This document shows positions 10,606-21,269 of a stretch of DNA of 64,000 nucleotides, in pieces. Both the position numbers and the translations under genes were made by a program. The stretch is from Salminus brasiliensis (taxonomy: Eukaryota > Chordata > Actinopteri > Characiformes > Bryconidae), in the NCBI RefSeq assembly GCF_030463535.1, contig NC_132879.1, positions 32,669,925 to 32,733,924 of the forward strand, in the 5' to 3' direction. Positions within the stretch are counted from its first letter, which is position 1; every line of letters starts with the position of its first letter. The notes under the pieces were generated by a model, which did not search any database, had not been told where the DNA came from, and saw nothing but the letters and a program-made list of their open reading frames with translations.

Positions 10606-12386
10606 ATGCAAACCAAAGAAGTCCTGAGGAGTTTGGGCTACGAGGTGGTGGATTTCATTGGTAAAGGGAGTTACGGTGAGGTTAAGCTGGCCACATCTCA
10701 AAGGCACTCCAACCATGTGGCCATCAAAATAATGCACCGCAGGCTGGCATCACATCTTTTTGTATCTAAACTTCTGCCCCGGGAACTGGCCATTCTGAAA
10801 AGAGTAAAGCACCCTCACATTGTTCAGGTGCATGAAATTTTTGAGATGCCAAACGGACAGGTGTTTATTGTGATGGAGGCTGCCGCAATGGATCTTCAAC
10901 AGAAGATCTGGGAGCTCGGCCGCATTCCCATTGGCCAAGCAAAAATGTGGTTCTCACAGCTGCTCAGCGCTGTGGCCTATCTACATCAGCAGAACATTGT
11001 CCATCGTGATCTTAAATGTAAAAACGTTCTGCTGACTGCTAACGACCAAGTCAAATTAACCGACTTTGGTTTAGGCCGTTTTTCAAGGGGCTTTCCTGAC
11101 TTAAGCAAGACCTATTATTGCACTCCCGAGTATGGTGCACCTGAGGTGCTTTTGGAAAAACCCTATGATCCAAAAAAAAGTGACGTGTGGAGTCTAGGTA
11201 TTATCTTTTACTCCATGGTCACCGGATCCACACCCTTCAAAGTTAACAGTTTGAAGAGTCTCCTACGTGTCCAGCGAGAACCCTTGGTGTTCCCACGTAG
11301 GATCACAGTGGAGGAGCCCTGTCGGGCCTTCATATCTTATATGCTGCAGTACGACCCCTCCACTCGGCCGTCTGTGACAGAGGTGGCACAGCACCCTTGG
11401 CTACAGCTGAGGCAGGAACGGTAAGTAATCCACTGTGCAGGTATACATACATGAAGAACATTTTGAATGGGTCACTCAAAGTAAAGAGCTGTTTTGCAAA
11501 TAGGTAACATACAGTATTAGTTCACTAACGATAAGTACACTAACACATTGCTTCTGTACTGTCTCCAGGGTTATTGGCAGGTTTGTGGTGGTGCCCGTTG
11601 AGGATCTGTGTCCAGACGTCAACCCACTTGAAACGTCAGAGGAAGAGTCTCAGTCTTCCTTCTCTTTGAACAGTAACATAGACAGTATATCATCTTCTGC
11701 CTCTGAAAATGGGCTGGTGTTTTTCAGCACTCCTCAGTCGACAGAGGAAGAGTCTCCGTCTTCTTCTTTAAGCAGAGACGTAGACGTTCTCTTATCTCAT
11801 GGTGTCAGATGCGAGACTCTGATGCCTGAGCAGAAAGGCGACAGCAATGGAGCTGGTGCAAGTCTGACTTGCCAAAGGGTAGAGGCTGTGGAGGAGCACT
11901 ATGGTTGCGTTAGCTGTAGTCCTGTTTGTGCTGCTATTAAAAGGGCAGCTAATGCTTATGTCAAGGCACCAATTCTCAGAGCCTCCCGGTCACTCCGACG
12001 GAGGATGAGGAAGTTATTCAGAGTTAACTCTGTGGTCCATGACACCACCTCTATTTCCCAGCAGAGTGCTCCTCATTCTGCTTCCCCTTCAGATGCTCAT
12101 GCTTGTTTGTGTTCTGAGCAGAGACTCAAGGATGTGACTGTAGATGTCCCTCTCCATGGGCTAGTGGTGGAGACAGCATCTGTTCTCCCACAGCCCACAG
12201 TATGGAAAGGAACCAGGAGGCTGAGGTTCCCTAAATTTAAGGTATGTTAGGCAAGTGTTGAGCGATCGTCACAGCCTCAGATTTTATACTTTAAATATTT
12301 GCTAGAAATGTTTCAGTTGATTCATATGTGTCATTTTGTCTCGCCAACAGATCCTGAAGAAGACGAAGATGATTCACCCATTGTAG
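10606..12386 (+). CDS. Testis-specific serine/threonine kinase (TSSK)-like, copy 1
   Basis: Spliced CDS 10606-11420, 11569-12241, 12351-12386; 507 residues. The introns (148 and 109 bp) have GTAAGT/CAG and GTATGT/CAG borders and join in frame, phases 2 and 0. Kinase domain about residues 12-267: glycine loop GKGSYGEV (19-26), VAIK lysine K41, TSSK-type LPRE (57-60), HRDLK with D135, DFG D153, APE 178-180. The tail has acidic serine-rich repeats (about 294-350), a CVSCSPVC cluster (385-392), an arginine-rich patch (409-423) and a basic end. TSSKs phosphorylate sperm proteins in late spermatogenesis. The ATG is chosen because the open frame upstream has no ATG and holds promoter-proximal leader with a pyrimidine tract and CAG. 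Differs from the others by L268 in place of P. Family assignment is firm; the TSSK number is not. Confidence 0.88.
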
Positions 12387-12389
12387 ACA

Positions 12390-12670
12390 TCTAGCACGGC
12401 CCTGGTGATAACATACTACCTTTACACAATTTATTGGTCATTTATACGTTGTTTTGACCAGAGGAGGATGGGTCCCCCTAGTGAGTCTTGGTTCCTCCCA
12501 AGGTTTCTTCCTCCAGCTCTGAGGGAGTTTTTCCTTGCCACTGTCGCCTTTGGCTTGCTCACTTGGGGTTCATGTTGTATTTATTTATTTTTATTTGTCC
12601 TATTTCCGGATTTTTGTAAAGCTGCGTTGCACCATCAGGTTGTAAAAAGCGACATACACATCATTTGGAG
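12390..12670 (+). mobile_element. L2/V-SINE-like 3' tail in the 3' UTR of kinase copy 1
   Basis: Right after the stop codon comes the fish LINE/SINE tail phrase: GACCAGAGGAGGATGGGTCC, CAAGGTTTCTTCCTCCAG, GGGAGTTTTTCCTTGCCACT, then CTGTAAAGCTGC-like and TTGTAAAAAGCG. It probably supplies much of the 3' UTR. No AATAAA is seen directly after it. Confidence 0.7.
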
Positions 12671-12686
12671 TTGACTTGTTATGTAA

Positions 12687-13400
12687 GGGGTAGGAGGGAC
12701 ACTGTCTAAACTGATTGAGATGCCTCTGTAATGTTGCATGGACCTCAGGAACAGTGCCTCTGGACTGGCAATCCAAGGTTGTGGTCCTCATTAAGAAAGT
12801 GAACCAGAGAGTGTGTGGAAACTTTTGAAGCATCACACCTCGGTTTCCCTCTAGAAAGTTTATGCCAGGGTAGTGCAAAGATGAGACTCAGGAGGAGAAA
12901 TGCAGATTCTGTCCTGACCATGAAATTTTGGACCAGCTCTTCACTCTCTTTTGGATAGTTGAGGAGACATGGGAGTTCAGCAGTTCTGTCTACATGTTTT
13001 GTGGACTTGAAGGCTCATGACCATGTTCTCTGAGACATCTTGTGAGAAGTGCTCTAGGTGCATGGGATGCAAGGGTCGGTGATGCGAGCTGTGCAGTCCT
13101 TGTACTCACTGAGTCAGAGCTGTGTCCATATTTTCAGCACTAAGTCAAGCTTGTTGAGTGTTGCCGTTGGTCTTTGTCAGGGCTGTGCCATGTGTCTGCT
13201 CCTGTTTGTGATATTCATAGACGGGACAGCAAGGCGTAGCCAGGGGCAGGATGGTCTACGGGGGCCTTCAACGCACACTTGACTAGTTTGTAGCTAAGTG
13301 TATAGCGGTTGGTATGAGAATCAGCACCTTCAAGTCTGAGGCCACAGTGGTATCCCACTCACCTTTCACGACCCAGGACTTGCTAGAGTGATTGTATCTT
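12687..13400 (+). mobile_element. RTE/Rex3-like LINE RT fragment (copy 1 flank)
   Basis: Degenerate reverse-transcriptase text reads in shifting frames: QSLYSLSQSCVHIFSTKSS, VAVGLCQGCAMCLLLFVIF, DGTARRSQGQDG. These match the pattern of fish RTE-type RTs (VGLRQGCPLSPILFVIFMDR). Compared with kinase copies 2 and 4, about 90 bp at its start (GTCCATTAAGGGCAGTATAG and following) are missing. Confidence 0.65.
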
Positions 13401-13424
13401 ATAGTATCTTATCTTAAGAATTAA

Positions 13425-13580
13425 ATAGGGGTGTGAATCTCTCTGTGTCAGGCGATTTGATTCAATTCTGATTTTTGAGGTCACGATTCAATTCAGAAAC
13501 AATTTTTGATTCAGGAACCATTTTTCAATTTAAATGGTCTTTAAATTTGATTTAAATTAAGGGATTGACGAAGAAGAAAT
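13425..13580. repeat. ATTC-rich interspersed repeat
   Basis: Contains repeated GATTCAATTC-type phrases (GTGTGAATCTCTCTGTGTCA, GGTCACGATTCAATTCAGAA). The block recurs after every kinase copy at the same place. It looks like a common fish dispersed repeat, but I cannot name the family. Confidence 0.4.
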
Positions 13581-13588
13581 GACATTGT

Positions 13589-14115
13589 TGTCATGGTGGG
13601 TCAGGCCAGACACAGAGGGATGAACACTCCCAGACATGGGTGCAATGCAAGTACTTTAATAACACAATAGAAAATCATACAATGAGCAAACTAAAGCAAA
13701 CAAAGCAGCAACTAACGAGAATAAACAGGAAAACAACGTAAACTCGACAAACTAGAGGGCGAACACAAAGCACACCTGAGACCGGGGGGCTCTAGGAGCT
13801 GAGCTAGATGAGCAGGGCAGGGAACAGGGGGAACCAGCCGCAGAACCAAAAACGGCTAGGCCGACCAAACCTGGCAACGCAGTGTGGAAAAGGGTCGCCT
13901 AGCTGGAGCGAGGGTCGTGGGTATAAGGTGGGAGTGAGCGAAAGCATCTCGCTAAACACATGAACATGAAACACGACACTGAACCGACACAATAAACCAA
14001 ACATGAACCAAACACACATGAACGCAACTGAACCAGAACCGAGTCACTGAATAGATACAAGAACAGAAACATAACAAAAAGTCCTTAAGTGGGCGGCGGC
14101 TCGGAATCGCTGCAT
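13589..14115. mobile_element. LTR-like element (copy 1 flank)
   Basis: Begins TGTCATGGTGGGTCAGGCC and is A-rich on the plus strand without coding capacity. The start resembles that of the solo LTR at 53033 (TGTCATGACTGG). The right border and target-site duplication are not clear because every copy contains it. Present in all five kinase modules, so older than the array. Confidence 0.4.
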
Positions 14116-14452
14116 TCTTGCAAGTAGAAAATGGAGCATTTTACTTTCTTATTTTGAAGTTTACTTTAGTCTGTTTATGTTCAAAACGGAAAATAAAAAA
14201 TGTAGTTAATTATGTATTTCAGTGTATTGTGGTTATTCGTGTGTGTGTGTGTAAATGTGTATAGCTATGTTCTTTGTTTAAACTCTGTCACTGATAAAGT
14301 GGAGATATACATTTTTTGCATTATAAATATAAAATTATTTTATATATATCACATATATCAACAATGTGAACCATACAGCTGTAGCCTATAAGTGCTGTGT
14401 GGTTTTGCAGAATTCATGTGTCAATGGCATTGGGGGCCAGAAAATATGGTTT

Positions 14453-15250
14453 CAGAATCAGAAATACTTTATTAATCCTAGTAGTGAAACTGCAGTTGCC
14501 ATAGTTGCAGCGGTTTGTGTAAGAATAAACACTCTATAAAGTTTAAAACAAAAACAGAAAAATAAGGTTTATAATATATATTATATGATATGACATATAT
14601 TATGATATGATTAAATGGTATTTATAGTATGAATATAGTTTTATGAATAAAAGCAAAGTGACAATAACTGTGATAATAAATATGGAACAGACCATATGAA
14701 ACATTTTGAATTACTGCACCTCTGAGTTATTTCACAGATATTAAAATGAATTGCATTACTATTATTATTGCACATATGAACAGTATAATTAGAGAACTGC
14801 ACAGATGATCCATAGTGTCACACATTGAGGGAGGAGTTATAGAGTTTGATGAGCACAGGTAAGAATGACCCCCTGTGGCGCTCTGTGGTGCATTTTGGTG
14901 GACTGAGTTTTGCACTGACTGTGCTCCAGTGTCTCAACACCGTGTTGTAAAGTGGGTGGGAGCCATCAGTGTTCTTAGCCCTGTTTGTAGTTCTCCACAG
15001 TGTCCACACTGACCCCACTGACGGACACAGGGGTCATCGGTGCCTTGTCTCTTCTCAGGTCCACCAATAGTTCTTTGGTCACATTGAGATGCAGATGGTT
15101 TAGCTCACACCATGTGACAAAGTTCTTCATCGTCACCAAATCCTCATCCTCATCACTTCTGTAAAAGAGTGTAGAAGAAGAGAGAGAGAGAGAGGATAGG
15201 TCCCTACGAGGCTCCAATGTTGCTGACCACTCTGTCCGACACACAGTTCT
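14453..15250 (-). mobile_element. LINE fragment, minus strand (after copy 1)
   Basis: Read on the minus strand, RT text NFVTWCELNHLHLNVTKELL...VSVSGVSVDTVENYK (15180-15000) is followed by a 3' UTR ending GGATTAATAAAGTATTTCTG with TTCTGA repeats at 14453-14480. This is the 3' end of a fish LINE; further upstream parts survive after kinase copies 2, 4 and 5. The U4 array begins where it is cut. Confidence 0.65.
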
Positions 15251-15509
15251 GCAGTCTTTTTTTTAAGGGGCTACACTTGTCTTTGTTGGTTTCTTTAATC
15301 AAGGCAGGTTTTTTGGCAGTTGGGTTCTTTGCGTTCTTTCTCATTCAGTGGGTGAGAAACTAGTAACTTGGTGTTGAGTTGTTGAGTTGTTTTTAAATTT
15401 TTATCCATAGTTACAATCATATTTTATTCTCAAAGGTTTCTTGCTTTGTGGTAGTAAGATTTTCGTAATGCGTCCAGATTTTGTCGTCCATCGAAACACC
15501 GCCTTCAAA

Positions 15510-15530
15510 ATGCAAAAATACCCATAATGC
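15510..15530 (+). promoter_or_regulatory. DSE-like element (octamer-like + Staf/ZNF143-like)
   Basis: ATGCAAAA directly followed by TACCCATAATGC. The first resembles the Oct-1 octamer ATGCAAAT, the second the Staf/ZNF143 core found in vertebrate snRNA distal elements. Its own U4 body is lost to the L1-like insertion. Confidence 0.6.
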
Positions 15531-15649
15531 CTTTTTCTTTTGCTGTTTACAACATGCCATGGCTTTTAAGTGCTTCACATTTTACTAATTGTGTTTTCTT
15601 GCTGCTATTTTCTTAGAATGTTTTATTAAATTAATTGCAAATATAAATA

Positions 15650-16320
15650 TATTACCCGGCGAGGCCTGTGCCCCCTCGACACGCAGTACTTCAACAAGTT
15701 CAAACCAGGCCTCATCCACTTGGACTGAAACTGAAACTTCAGGTATGACTGATGAAGAAATCAAGTCAGATATCCTAGCCTCACTGAGGGAAGATATATC
15801 CAAAATAATAAGGCAAGAATTGGAGTGTGTGTTTACTGACAATTTTAATGCTCTACAAAGTGAGTTGATGTGGCGGGAGGTCTGTTGACATGGTCTGACG
15901 AAGTGATTACTGACTGCTGAAACTTGCCTTAAAAGCCAAGTTGAAACCCTTAAAGAAAAGAATGATGATTAGAGGGCAGAATGAGAAGGGGGAATGTTTG
16001 AATAGTTGGCGGGGGGTCTTAACTGTGTCTTGTCACAGCACATGGACAGACAACCCGAATCGAAAGCCCCCCTCCCTAAAATGAGTAAGATGCTTAGACA
16101 TCAATCTTTTGAACTGGGTCTTGTTGATGTGTTGAGAAGTAAATTCACAAGACACAGAGACTTTACACACTATTCATGTACAACTGCATCCTATTCCAGG
16201 ATTGACTATTTTTGAACCCCCAAATTAGAGTTACATGGGGTAATAGACATTATGATACCTCTTATACTCTTTATTTAACTCACTTTTTTTATTTCCTAAT
16301 GCAAACTGGAAGAAGGAAAA
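15650..16320 (+). mobile_element. L1/Tx1-like LINE remnant, internally deleted
   Basis: Inserted in the U4 spacer. The first part encodes an ORF1-like acidic coiled segment (MTDEEIKSDILASLREDISK at 15745-15800); the second gives endonuclease text (FELGLVDVLRSKFTRHRDFT, SYSRIDYF at 16105-16213) in another frame. The middle of the element is missing. The unit B copy is at 39797. Confidence 0.6.
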
Positions 16321-16530
16321 AATGCTATGTATGGAAACATTCTGTCTTATGACTTTAAAAAAATCTTCTGTATTTTTATCACAGATTTTTTGGCAGTTTG
16401 GTTTTAGGTTGTGTGGGCTTTCTGTTTAGATTCAGCTTTTGAGCTTTGCGTTCTGTCTCATGCAGTGGGTGAGAAACTAGTAACTTGGTGGTGATTTGTT
16501 TTAAGGCTTCCTTGCTTTGCCGCCTTCACA

Positions 16531-16551
16531 ATGCAAAAATACCCATAATGC
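16531..16551 (+). promoter_or_regulatory. DSE-like element of U4-like repeat A2
   Basis: ATGCAAAA then TACCCATAATGC, 177 bp before the PSE at 16708. Its order and spacing match a vertebrate snRNA promoter. Confidence 0.65.
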
Positions 16552-16707
16552 CTTTTCCTTTTGCTGTTTAAAACATGCCATGGCATTTAAGTGCTTCATA
16601 TTTGGATAATTGTGTTTTCTTGCATGTATTTGCTTTGAATGTTCTAGTACAATAATAGTATGTTTGTATAACGCAGTTCATAATTCAGAAAGTAAGTGTG
16701 ATAAACT

Positions 16708-16726
16708 GGTTACCATTGTTGAAATC
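16708..16726 (+). promoter_or_regulatory. PSE-like element of U4-like repeat A2
   Basis: GGTTACCATTGTTGAAATC, about 65 bp before the degenerate U4 start. Confidence 0.65.
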
Positions 16727-16774
16727 TGAAGTAAAGTAGGTGTACATATATACTTCTGAAAAGGGTCAGCGTTG

Positions 16775-16935
16775 TTTTGTTTTTTTTTTTGTTTTTTTTG
16801 TAAAAGCATTATCAAAGCTGTTGAGTTTAATTCTGTGTGTGTTCATTACTGGTAAAAAGATCTACCCAATACCCCACCATGCTGATTTGAAATATAATCA
16901 ACCATGGCATTGTTTTCTTTTTATACAGAATTAAA
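16775..16935 (+). pseudogene. U4 snRNA-like pseudogene A2
   Basis: The 5' end is replaced by a T-rich expansion. From 16805 the order GCATTATCAAAGC, GTTCATTACTGGT, then CCCAATACCCCACCATG and GATTTGAAATATAATC, ACCATGGCATTG follows U4. The central CCAATACCCC(G/A)CC is among the best kept in the window. Confidence 0.85.
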
Positions 16936-17213
16936 AGATTGTTTTAAGAATAAGCTTGAATTTTGTTTCAGTATTATCTGTTGCAGTCAAGACAATTTGT
17001 TTGGCAGTAGGTTCAGCTTTGTGTTTCATCTCATCAAGTGGGTAAGAGACTATTAACTTGGTGGTGAGTTGTTTTAAGACTGTTTTTATTGTTTTTTTTA
17101 ATTTTTGCCCATAGTTACAAACACATTTTTTCCTCAAGGGACCCTTGCTTTGTTGTGTTAAGATTCACGTAATGTGTCCGGATTTTGTTATCATTTGTAA
17201 CGCCACCTTCACA

Positions 17214-17234
17214 ATGCAAAAATACCCATAATGC
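17214..17234 (+). promoter_or_regulatory. DSE-like element of U4-like repeat A3
   Basis: ATGCAAAA plus TACCCATAATGC. The PSE and the 5' half of the next U4 body were removed by the deletion that joins this repeat to 17345. Confidence 0.6.
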
Positions 17235-17357
17235 TTTTTCCTTTTGCTGTTTGCAACATCCCATGCCTTTCTTGTGCTTCATATTTTACTAATTGTGTTT
17301 TATTGCTGTTATTTTCTTAAAATTTTGTACAATTCTACAATTTGCTTTTGTTTTTTT

Positions 17358-17418
17358 GACTTGGAAATATAATCAGCCATGGCAATTTTTGTTGTTCTGT
17401 AATGAGACTTGAGTCTTT
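17358..17418 (+). pseudogene. U4 snRNA-like pseudogene A3, 3' half only
   Basis: GACTTGGAAATATAATCAGC, CATGGCAATTTTTG (Sm-site region of U4: GGCAATTTTTGA) and a terminal stem-loop-like CTGTAATGAGACTTGAG. The 5' half is absent; the complete counterpart is B5 at 42978. Confidence 0.8.
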
Positions 17419-17699
17419 TGGTTTCGTCTCTCTTTTTTCTCACAGTCAAGGCAGTTTCTTGGCAATTAGTTTTTAGCTTGTGTGGGTATTATGTTTAGGT
17501 TCAGCTTTTGAGCTTTGCGTTCTGTCTCATCCAGTGGGTGAGAAAATAGTAACTTGGTGGTGATTTGGCTGGTTTTATTGATTTTTAATTTTTGGCCCAT
17601 AGTAACAAACACATTTTTCTCAAGGGTCCCGTGCTTTGTTGTGTTAAGATTCCGGTAATGCTTTTGGATTTTTTTGTCAATCGGAACAGCGACTTCACA

Positions 17700-17720
17700 A
17701 TGCAAAAATACCCACAATGC
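17700..17720 (+). promoter_or_regulatory. DSE-like element of U4-like repeat A4
   Basis: ATGCAAAA plus TACCCACAATGC (one change from the usual core), 165 bp before the PSE at 17865. Confidence 0.55.
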
Positions 17721-17864
17721 TTTTCCCTTTTGCTTTCTACGACATGCCATGGCTTTTAAGTGCTTCATATTTTACTAACTGTGTTTTCTTGCTGCAATTG
17801 TCTTAAAATGTATGTTGGTATAACGCAATTCGGAAAGTAATTCAGAAAGTAATTGAAATAACCT

Positions 17865-17884
17865 GGTTACCATTCTTGAAATCC
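17865..17884 (+). promoter_or_regulatory. PSE-like element of U4-like repeat A4
   Basis: GGTTACCATTCTTGAAATCC, the consensus form of the array. Confidence 0.65.
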
Positions 17885-17929
17885 TCTGTAAAGTAGGTGT
17901 ACATATATAGAGTTCTAAGTAGATATAAC

Positions 17930-18000
17930 TTCTGTATTTTTGGCAATATTGTAGAGTGTAAATTTAATATGAGGTGTGATCATTGCTGGTTAAAAATACT
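17930..18000 (+). pseudogene. U4 snRNA-like pseudogene A4, 5' half only
   Basis: GGCAATATTGTAGAGTG, AATTTAATATGAGG and TGTGATCATTGCTGG follow the U4 5' stem-loop; the sequence then jumps to spacer. The fuller copy is B6 at 43648. Confidence 0.7.
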
Positions 18001-18888
18001 GAAAGTTGCTGGTTGAAAATGGAGTTTGTATCTTTGGTTTCTTCAGGCTATTTGTGCTGCAATCAAGGCAGTATTATAGCAGTTTGGTTTTAGATTGTGT
18101 GGGCATTCTGTTTGGTGGGTTGTTTTAAGACTGCTTTTATTCATTTTTTTAATGTTTTTGCCTATAGATATAATGAGATTTTTCTCAAGGGTCCTTTCCT
18201 TTGTTATGTTAAGATTCTCGTGATGTGTTTGGATGTTCTTGTCAATCACAACACCGCCTTGACATTGCAAAAATAACCATACTTTTTCCTTTTGTTGAGC
18301 ACGGAGAACACAAAGAGCACAAATATGACTAAGAAAGAGCACAAAGAACACACACATGAACCCATACATGAGTACAAATATGGAAATACATTAATAAATA
18401 AGTGTAGACATATGGAAACAGATAAATGCCAAAATGTGGCGAAAGAAATAAATACACTAAAACAAACAAAAAAATAGAGAAATTAATGTGAAATTGTGAA
18501 AATACCAAAGTAAAGATGTGGAAGTATGTGACTGATTTTACTGACTGTAGTGATTCATGTCCTAAAGTAACTAGACACCCTTTCTTCTGATTAATTTCAG
18601 CTGCTTTACGGCATCTGACACAGCTGTATTATTTACATAGAAAAACACTGACCAATAGAACAGGACTTTCTACAGAAACTTTGTGGTGACAGACCCGGTT
18701 TCTAAATCTAGTCTCAGATCAAACAGATCTGACACTAAACTTTAGTATGAGTGAGGCCTTCATTCATCAGACCTGGCTGTATTCAGTCAGCTCAGTCTCA
18801 TCACTGCAATGTGCTTCATGTGTTGCTAAGGTAACTGAAGGGGCATAGCACTGTACACAGCACTGTGTGTCCATACAGTCCTATACAG

Positions 18889-18970
18889 CCAATGAAGAGA
18901 CTGACCTCAGTGACCCGAGTCCTCCTCCATTGTGAGGTCATGTCGATGACATCACAGAGCCTATAAAAAG
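18889..18970 (+). promoter_or_regulatory. Core promoter of kinase copy 2
   Basis: CCAAT 18889-18893, CRE-like TGACATCA 18947-18954, TATAAAAAG 18962-18970. The palindrome reads ATGTC-GAT-GACAT, a one-base change shared with copy 4 and not with copies 1, 3 and 5. Confidence 0.75.
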
Positions 18971-19193
18971 GCAGGTTCCCCCTCATTGGCTCAGTTCGGA
19001 TTCAGCAGCTCGGGAGACGCTTGATTCCTGCGTTCACACTGACGCCATTTAGCTGATTTAGCTGATTTTGCCTAGAACCATCTTATCTAGAACCATAAAG
19101 AGGTTCTACATTTGCTTGGGATATACAGGGAACAGTCCTTACAACCTTCTTAACCTTCTGACTTTTATTTCCTCTTTCCATCTACAAGGGAAA

Positions 19194-20974
19194 ATGCAAA
19201 CCAAAGAAGTCCTGAGGAGTTTGGGCTACGAGGTGGTGGATTTCATTGGTAAAGGGAGTTACGGTGAGGTTAAGCTGGCCACATCTCAAAGGCACTCCAA
19301 CCATGTGGCTATCAAAATAATGCACCGCAGGCTGGCATCACATATTTTTGTCTCTAAACTTCTGCCCCGGGAACTGGCCATTCTGAAAAGAGTAAAGCAC
19401 CCTCACATTGTTCAGGTGCATGAAATCTTTGAGATGCCAAACGGACAGGTGTTTATTGTGATGGAGGCTGCCGCAATGGATCTTCAACAGAAGATCTGGG
19501 AGCTCGGCCGCATTCCCATTGGCCAAGCAAAAATGTGGTTCTCACAGCTGCTCAGTGCAGTGGCCTATCTACATCAGCAGAACATTGTCCATCGTGATCT
19601 TAAATGTAAAAACGTTCTGCTGACTGCTAACGACCAAGTCAAATTAACCGACTTTGGTTTAGGCCGTTTTTCAAGGGGCTTTCCTGACTTAAGCAAGACC
19701 TATTATTGCACTCCCGAGTATGGTGCACCTGAGGTGCTTTTGGAAAAACCCTATGATCCAAAAAAAAGTGACGTGTGGAGTCTAGGTATTATCTTTTACT
19801 CCATGGTCACCGGATCCACACCCTTCAAAGTTAACAGTTTGAAGAGTCTCCTACGTGTCCAGCGAGAACCCTTGGTGTTCCCACGTAGGATCACAGTGGA
19901 GGAGCCCTGTCGGGCCTTCATATCTTATATGCTGCAGTACGACCCCTCCACTCGGCCGTCTGTGACAGAGGTGGCACAGCACCCTTGGCTGCAGCCGAGG
20001 CAGGAACGGTAAGTAAACCACTGTGCAGGTATACATACATGAAGAACATTTTGAATGGGTCACTCAAAGTAAAGAGCTGTTTTGCAAATAGGTAACATAC
20101 AGTATTAGTTCACTAACGATAAGTACACTAACACATTGCTTCTGTACTGTCTCCAGGGTTATTGGCAGGTTTGTGGTGGTGCCCGTTGAGGATCTGTGTC
20201 CAGACGTCAACCCACTTGAAACGTCAGAGGAAGAGTCTCAGTCTTCCTTCTCTTTGAACAGTAACATAGACAGTATATCCTCTTCTGCCTCTGAAAATGG
20301 GCTGGTGTTTTTCAGCACTCATCAGTCGACAGAGGAAGAGTCTCCGTCTTCTTCTTTAAGCAGAGACGTAGACGTTCTCTCATCTCATGGTGTCAGATGC
20401 GAAACTCTGATGCCTGAGCAGAAAGACAACAGCAGTGGAGCTGGTGCAAGTCTAACTTGCCAAAGGGTAGAGGCTGTGGAGGAGCACTATGGTTGCGTTA
20501 GCTGTAGTCCTGTTTGTGCTGCTATTAAAAGGGCAGCTAATGCTTATGTCAAGGCACCAATTCTCAGAGCCTCCCGGTCACTCCGACGGAGGATGAGGAA
20601 GTTATTCAGAGTTAACTCTGTGGTCCATGACACCACCTCTATTTCCCAGCAGAGTGCTCCTCATTCTGCTTCCCCTTCAGAAGCTCCTGCTTGTCTGTGT
20701 TCTGAGCAGAGACTCAAGGATGTGACTGTAGATGTCCCTCTCCATGGGCTAGTGGTGGAGACAGCACCTGTTCTCCCACAGCCCACAGTACAGAAAGGAA
20801 CCAGGAGGCTGAGGTTCCCAAAATTTAAGGTATGTTAGGCAAATGTTGAGCGATCGTCACAGCCTCAGATTTTATACTTTAAATATTTGCTAGAAATGTT
20901 TCAGTTGATTCATATGTATCATTTTGTCTCGCCAACAGATCCTGAAGAAGACAGAGATTATTCACCCATTGTAG
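19194..20974 (+). CDS. TSSK-like kinase, copy 2
   Basis: Spliced CDS 19194-20008, 20157-20829, 20939-20974; 507 residues, with the same exon lengths and phases as copy 1. All catalytic residues are kept (K41, D135, D153, APE). Distinguishing residues: I51 in place of L, KDNSSGAG in the tail, SEAPACLC where copies 1, 3 and 4 have SDAHACLC, and the C-terminus ILKKTEIIHPL. In the leader, the CTACAG just before the ATG is CTACAA, which moves the AG of a possible 5'-UTR splice acceptor by one base. Upstream lies the U4-like array instead of the old LINE, so only about 680 bp of shared sequence precedes the ATG. Confidence 0.88.
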
Positions 20975-20976
20975 AC

Positions 20977-21255
20977 ATCTATTACGGCCCTGGTGATGAC
21001 ATACTACCGTTACACAATTTATTGGTCATTTATACGTTGTTCTGACCAGAGGAGGATGAGTCCCCCTAGTGAGTCTTGGTTCCTCCCAAGGTTTCTTCCT
21101 CCAGCTCTGAGGGAGTTTTTCCTTGCCACTGTCGCCTTTGGCTTGCTCACTTGGGGTTCATGTTGTATTTATTTATTTTTATTTGTCCTGTTTCCCGATT
21201 TCTGTAAAGCTGCGTTGCACCATCAGGTTGTAAAAAGCGTCATACACATCATTTG
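20977..21255 (+). mobile_element. L2/V-SINE-like 3' tail in the 3' UTR of copy 2
   Basis: Same tail as after copy 1, here with GTAAAGCTGCGTTGCACCAT and a slightly shorter end after TTGTAAAAAGCG. Confidence 0.7.
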
Positions 21256-21269
21256 GACTTGTTATGTGA

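Larger units (their letters stand above)
15251..18510 (+). repeat. Degenerate U4 snRNA gene array, unit A
   Basis: Repeats about 480-1050 bp apart share a spacer phrase (TTTGAGCTTTGCGTTCTGTC, GGTGAGAAACTAGTAACTTG), a DSE, the phrase ACATGCCATGGCTTTTAAG, a PSE and a U4-like body. Five DSE-like sites but fewer U4 bodies remain: an L1-like insertion and internal deletions removed some. Compared with unit B about 1.6 kb (B 41480-43055) is missing here. Confidence 0.8.

Noticed and set aside
13804-14019. Minus-strand frame in the LTR-like block, present after all kinase copies
   Set aside because: Proline/phenylalanine-rich translation of a repeat without homology to a known domain.
14240-14254. 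TG-rich tracts (also near 22897, 24080, 38350, 48637, 58900, 60080) as a CRISPR-like or regulatory array
   Set aside because: Plain dinucleotide microsatellites of varying length; no spacer structure.
17466-17768. Minus-strand open frames that recur in the U4 spacer (similar text at 42261-42771 and 43076-43471)
   Set aside because: They run through the DSE and spacer in antisense and break at random points; recurrence follows from tandem repetition. A coding test on third-position changes among repeats would settle it.
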